A stretch of DNA of 35,777 nt, from the NCBI GenBank assembly GCA_955652915.1, contig CATPCJ010000190.1, positions 1 through 35,777 on the forward strand, written 5' to 3'. The notes beneath the pieces are model-generated. The model was not told the DNA's origin. It worked only from the letters and a program-made list of their open reading frames with translations, and made no database searches. Below, in pieces: positions 33,670-35,777 of this stretch; position 1 is the first letter of the stretch, and each line of letters starts with the position of its first letter. The translations under genes and the position numbers were made by a program. This stretch comes from an uncultured Bryobacteraceae bacterium. GTDB taxonomy: Bacteria; Acidobacteriota; Terriglobia; Bryobacterales; Bryobacteraceae.

Positions 33670-35777
33670 TTACGGCAGCAAGAATAAGGTGCTTCGCGGA
33701 AATGCGAACTTTCGACCTAGTTCGTCCACGATGTTCACCTGCGCTGTGTAGGAGCCGGCGTTGAGTTTCGACAGTGGGACCTGGAACTCCATTGGAAGCA
33801 CGTTGGGACGATTCGCCGCCAAGCGCGTCAGTTGGATCGGATTGGATTCGAACGCCTTTTTCGCCCCTTGATACAATGCCAGCTCAGCCGTAACATTGGG
33901 CAGTTTTTGCTCGGTATCGACGGCCGCGTCGTAGACTTCCAGGTACACATAGAGGTTCTGATTCTTACGAAACACGCGCGTGATGCTGGGCACCAACTTC
34001 GTGCCGTCCTGCACCAGCGGATGATTCGCCATCTCTTTCTTGTTCTTGTCCGCCGCGCCCACGGCTGCCGACAGCGGCTCGCGCTGCGACGACCAGATCA
34101 CCGAGCTGAGCCGCAAAGTTTTGGTTTCCAGGGAAAGATCCGGCACGTCGAATTTTGTTTCAAAGGTGCCCATTTTGCCGTTCAGATTCTCGCGCGCCAG
34201 AAATCTCAACGTGTAGACCCCGGACGGGAGCGTAAGACCGGTATCGTACTGAAAGCTACGATGTCCGAGCTGCGAAACGGTGGCTTCGTCGAGCTTAACC
34301 GTGATTCCGTCGCGTACCGCCGTGACCAATCTTCCAGACTTATCCCGAACCTGGCCGATGAAATCCAGGTCCACGGACTCTCGATTCCCCCTCTTCACCA
34401 GGCTGATGGATGAGCCAGGAATCTTCACCGAAATCGGCACGAAGTAGCGATCCTTGCCGATGCGGAAGTGATCGATCTCCAGCGCCATGGGCAATTCGCT
34501 CACCGGATCGCCCAACATCAGCGCATCCTGAAGTTGCCGTTCTTTGTCCGACGAATTGAATTTCGCGAACACCTTGTCGGCGTAATAACCGTCGCGATGC
34601 TCCAGCTTCACCAGCAGCTTTTTGTCATTCAGCTTGATGTCGATGCGCCGGTATTTTCCATCCTTCGCGCCATTGCCGCTATAGAAGCCGATGATGTAAT
34701 AACTATTGATGTCTTTCTGGGCCTGAGTGATGCCGAGACTCAGGTCATTGTTATCGAGCAGCGCTTTACCACCCGTGTCGGCCGCCAGCGTGACCAGCGT
34801 TTCCTGCTGATTGTTGCGGGCGTCGACACGGCCGCGCTGATGGGTGCCCGTAAACACGCCAGTTCCTCGCGGGGAAGCAACACTGGCGTTCCCGGACGGA
34901 GCCTCGGCCACCAGACCGGTGGCGTCCACCGGATAGAAGGCGACATTGGCTCGCACGGCGGCGTTCACGGTGGCGCGGAGCTGCGACTGGTTCTCGACGC
35001 CGGTCTTGGGGATGCCGCTCGAGAAATAAATTAACGCCTTCTTTTCCGGGAACGCTGCCAGACGATGCGCGGCCGATTCCAGCGCGGCTAGTTTCTGATC
35101 CGTGTTAAAGATGTTGAATTCAGTTTCGTCGGCGACAAATCCGCCGGTGTCGTCGCCCTCCGCCGCGGCGCCGGTGTCGCCCACCCCCGCCATTTCGCTG
35201 GCTGCTCCGACCTGGAATTTCCTGATATCGGCAATCAGCCGCTCGCGGTCATCGGTGAAGTCTTCCACGGTTTTGAGCGATGCGCCGTAGATCATGATCG
35301 ACACCAGGTCCGACGACGTCATCTGCGTTTGGAGAAACTTAACGGCTGCATCCTGGGACCGGATTTGATCGTCGGGCTGCATGGAGGAAAAGTCGAAGAA
35401 CAGAGTCATCAGCCGGCGATCTTGAAATCTGACCGGCGCCTTGGCTGGTTCCACTGGATTTTTTGCGCCAGGCTTGGGCGCGGGTGGCGCATTTCGAATG
35501 ATCAATGTTTTCGGTTGATCCGCGAGAGGTGGTAGGAGTTCGCCTTCCAGTTTTTGCAGCTCGAAGACGGAGATGACTTGAGGCTTGCCGTCTTCCACGA
35601 TCGTGAAGTCTTCTTTTTTTAGATTGGTAACGATCTTGCCGGATTTGTCGCGCGCATAGACGTCGATGATTACCAAGTTTGTTTCGGAGCTGAATTTTGC
35701 CATCTCGCCTTCTTGCGTTGAAGGCTTCGGCGGAGCTTTTTCCTGAGCGAATATTACGAGGGCAATGGCGAAAATGC
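33670..35777 (-). CDS. Secreted VWA-domain protein, acidobacterial type (5' end outside window)
   Basis: At least 701 residues; the start lies beyond the right edge. An ATG at 35703 is internal, because the frame stays open to the edge through a hydrophobic signal-peptide end (IFAIALVIFAQE) and a Pro-rich linker. An Ig-like N-terminal segment (VYARDKSGKIVTNLKKEDF, VEDGKPQ) is followed by a VWA domain (about 110-330, RLMTLFFDFSSMQPDDQ). The region after it is beta-rich. This matches the VWFA-related family abundant in Acidobacteria, of unknown function. The metal-site motif is DFSSM, lacking the last serine of the usual DxSxS. It is convergent with tadA. Confidence 0.87.
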   Translation of the reverse strand, partial: IFAIALVIFAQEKAPPKPSTQEGEMAKFSSETNLVIIDVYARDKSGKIVTNLKKEDFTIVEDGKPQVISVFELQKLEGELLPPLADQPKTLIIRNAPPAPKPGAKNPVEPAKAPVRFQDRRLMTLFFDFSSMQPDDQIRSQDAAVKFLQTQMTSSDLVSIMIYGASLKTVEDFTDDRERLIADIRKFQVGAASEMAGVGDTGAAAEGDDTGGFVADETEFNIFNTDQKLAALESAAHRLAAFPEKKALIYFSSGIPKTGVENQSQLRATVNAAVRANVAFYPVDATGLVAEAPSGNASVASPRGTGVFTGTHQRGRVDARNNQQETLVTLAADTGGKALLDNNDLSLGITQAQKDINSYYIIGFYSGNGAKDGKYRRIDIKLNDKKLLVKLEHRDGYYADKVFAKFNSSDKERQLQDALMLGDPVSELPMALEIDHFRIGKDRYFVPISVKIPGSSISLVKRGNRESVDLDFIGQVRDKSGRLVTAVRDGITVKLDEATVSQLGHRSFQYDTGLTLPSGVYTLRFLARENLNGKMGTFETKFDVPDLSLETKTLRLSSVIWSSQREPLSAAVGAADKNKKEMANHPLVQDGTKLVPSITRVFRKNQNLYVYLEVYDAAVDTEQKLPNVTAELALYQGAKKAFESNPIQLTRLAANRPNVLPMEFQVPLSKLNAGSYTAQVNIVDELGRKFAFPRSTLFLLP

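Noticed and set aside
1..35777. CRISPR array, tRNA or rRNA, prophage or complete insertion sequence
   Set aside because: No regularly spaced direct repeats, no cloverleaf-like or rRNA sequence, and no transposase, integrase or phage structural gene was recognised. The palindromes found are isolated and differ in sequence.

Overview
ORGANISM. The gene content points to an acidobacterium, most likely of the Solibacter/Bryobacter kind. The evidence is a 1200-residue Oar-like TonB-dependent receptor with an N-terminal carboxypeptidase-regulatory-like domain, an acidobacterial-type VWA protein, a tricorn-like S41 protease with a propeller, a YncE/phosphoesterase fusion, a GH57 enzyme and short palindromic repeats between genes. 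This placement is inferred from protein families; there is no rRNA in the window. No tRNA, rRNA, CRISPR array or intact insertion sequence was seen. LAYOUT. (1) 101-8041, plus strand: four tightly packed genes (enolase-superfamily MenC/acylamino-acid racemase type, secreted tricorn-like protease, secreted CocE/NonD hydrolase, D-aminoacylase-like amidohydrolase). They look like one peptide or N-acyl-amino-acid catabolic operon. (2) 8042-9497: a gene-poor stretch and a conserved-family hypothetical gene whose N-terminus is replaced in frame by three tandem hairpins. (3) 9498-13100: the outer-membrane receptor. (4) 13101-15476: palindromic repeats, an FkbM methyltransferase and a haem-binding-domain protein (minus), and a SYLF-domain protein (plus). 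(5) 15524-22501, minus strand: ribA, nadE, YncE/phosphoesterase and GH57, the last three tightly coupled. (6) 22543-23871: an orphan LytS-type histidine kinase, divergent from ribA across a palindromic -10 box. (7) 23878-25674: a decay zone holding a CDP-alcohol phosphatidyltransferase remnant with two frame changes, a two-gene HEPN-like module with a nonsense codon in the HEPN-like member, and a frameshifted small membrane protein. (8) 25728-28777: a secreted repeat-type protein, a type III polyketide synthase and an FAD-dependent oxidoreductase. (9) 28710-33102, minus strand: a complete ABC exporter-type operon (two FtsX/MacB-type permeases, membrane-fusion protein, ATPase), convergent with and overlapping the oxidoreductase gene. 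(10) 33129-33578: tadA. (11) 33579-33669: a nested palindromic element filling the whole gap. (12) 33670-35777: a secreted VWA protein cut by the right edge. HOW THE GENES WORK TOGETHER. The first operon can be read as outer-compartment proteolysis followed by deacylation or racemisation of amino-acid derivatives. The type III PKS with its FAD enzyme resembles alkylresorcinol/alkylquinone pathways but lacks a methyltransferase, and the adjoining exporter could move its product or be unrelated. The most promising candidate for an undescribed system is the two-gene module at 24415-25236: a UPF0332-like HEPN protein abutted to a small conserved partner, here apparently inactivated by one CGA-to-TGA change.
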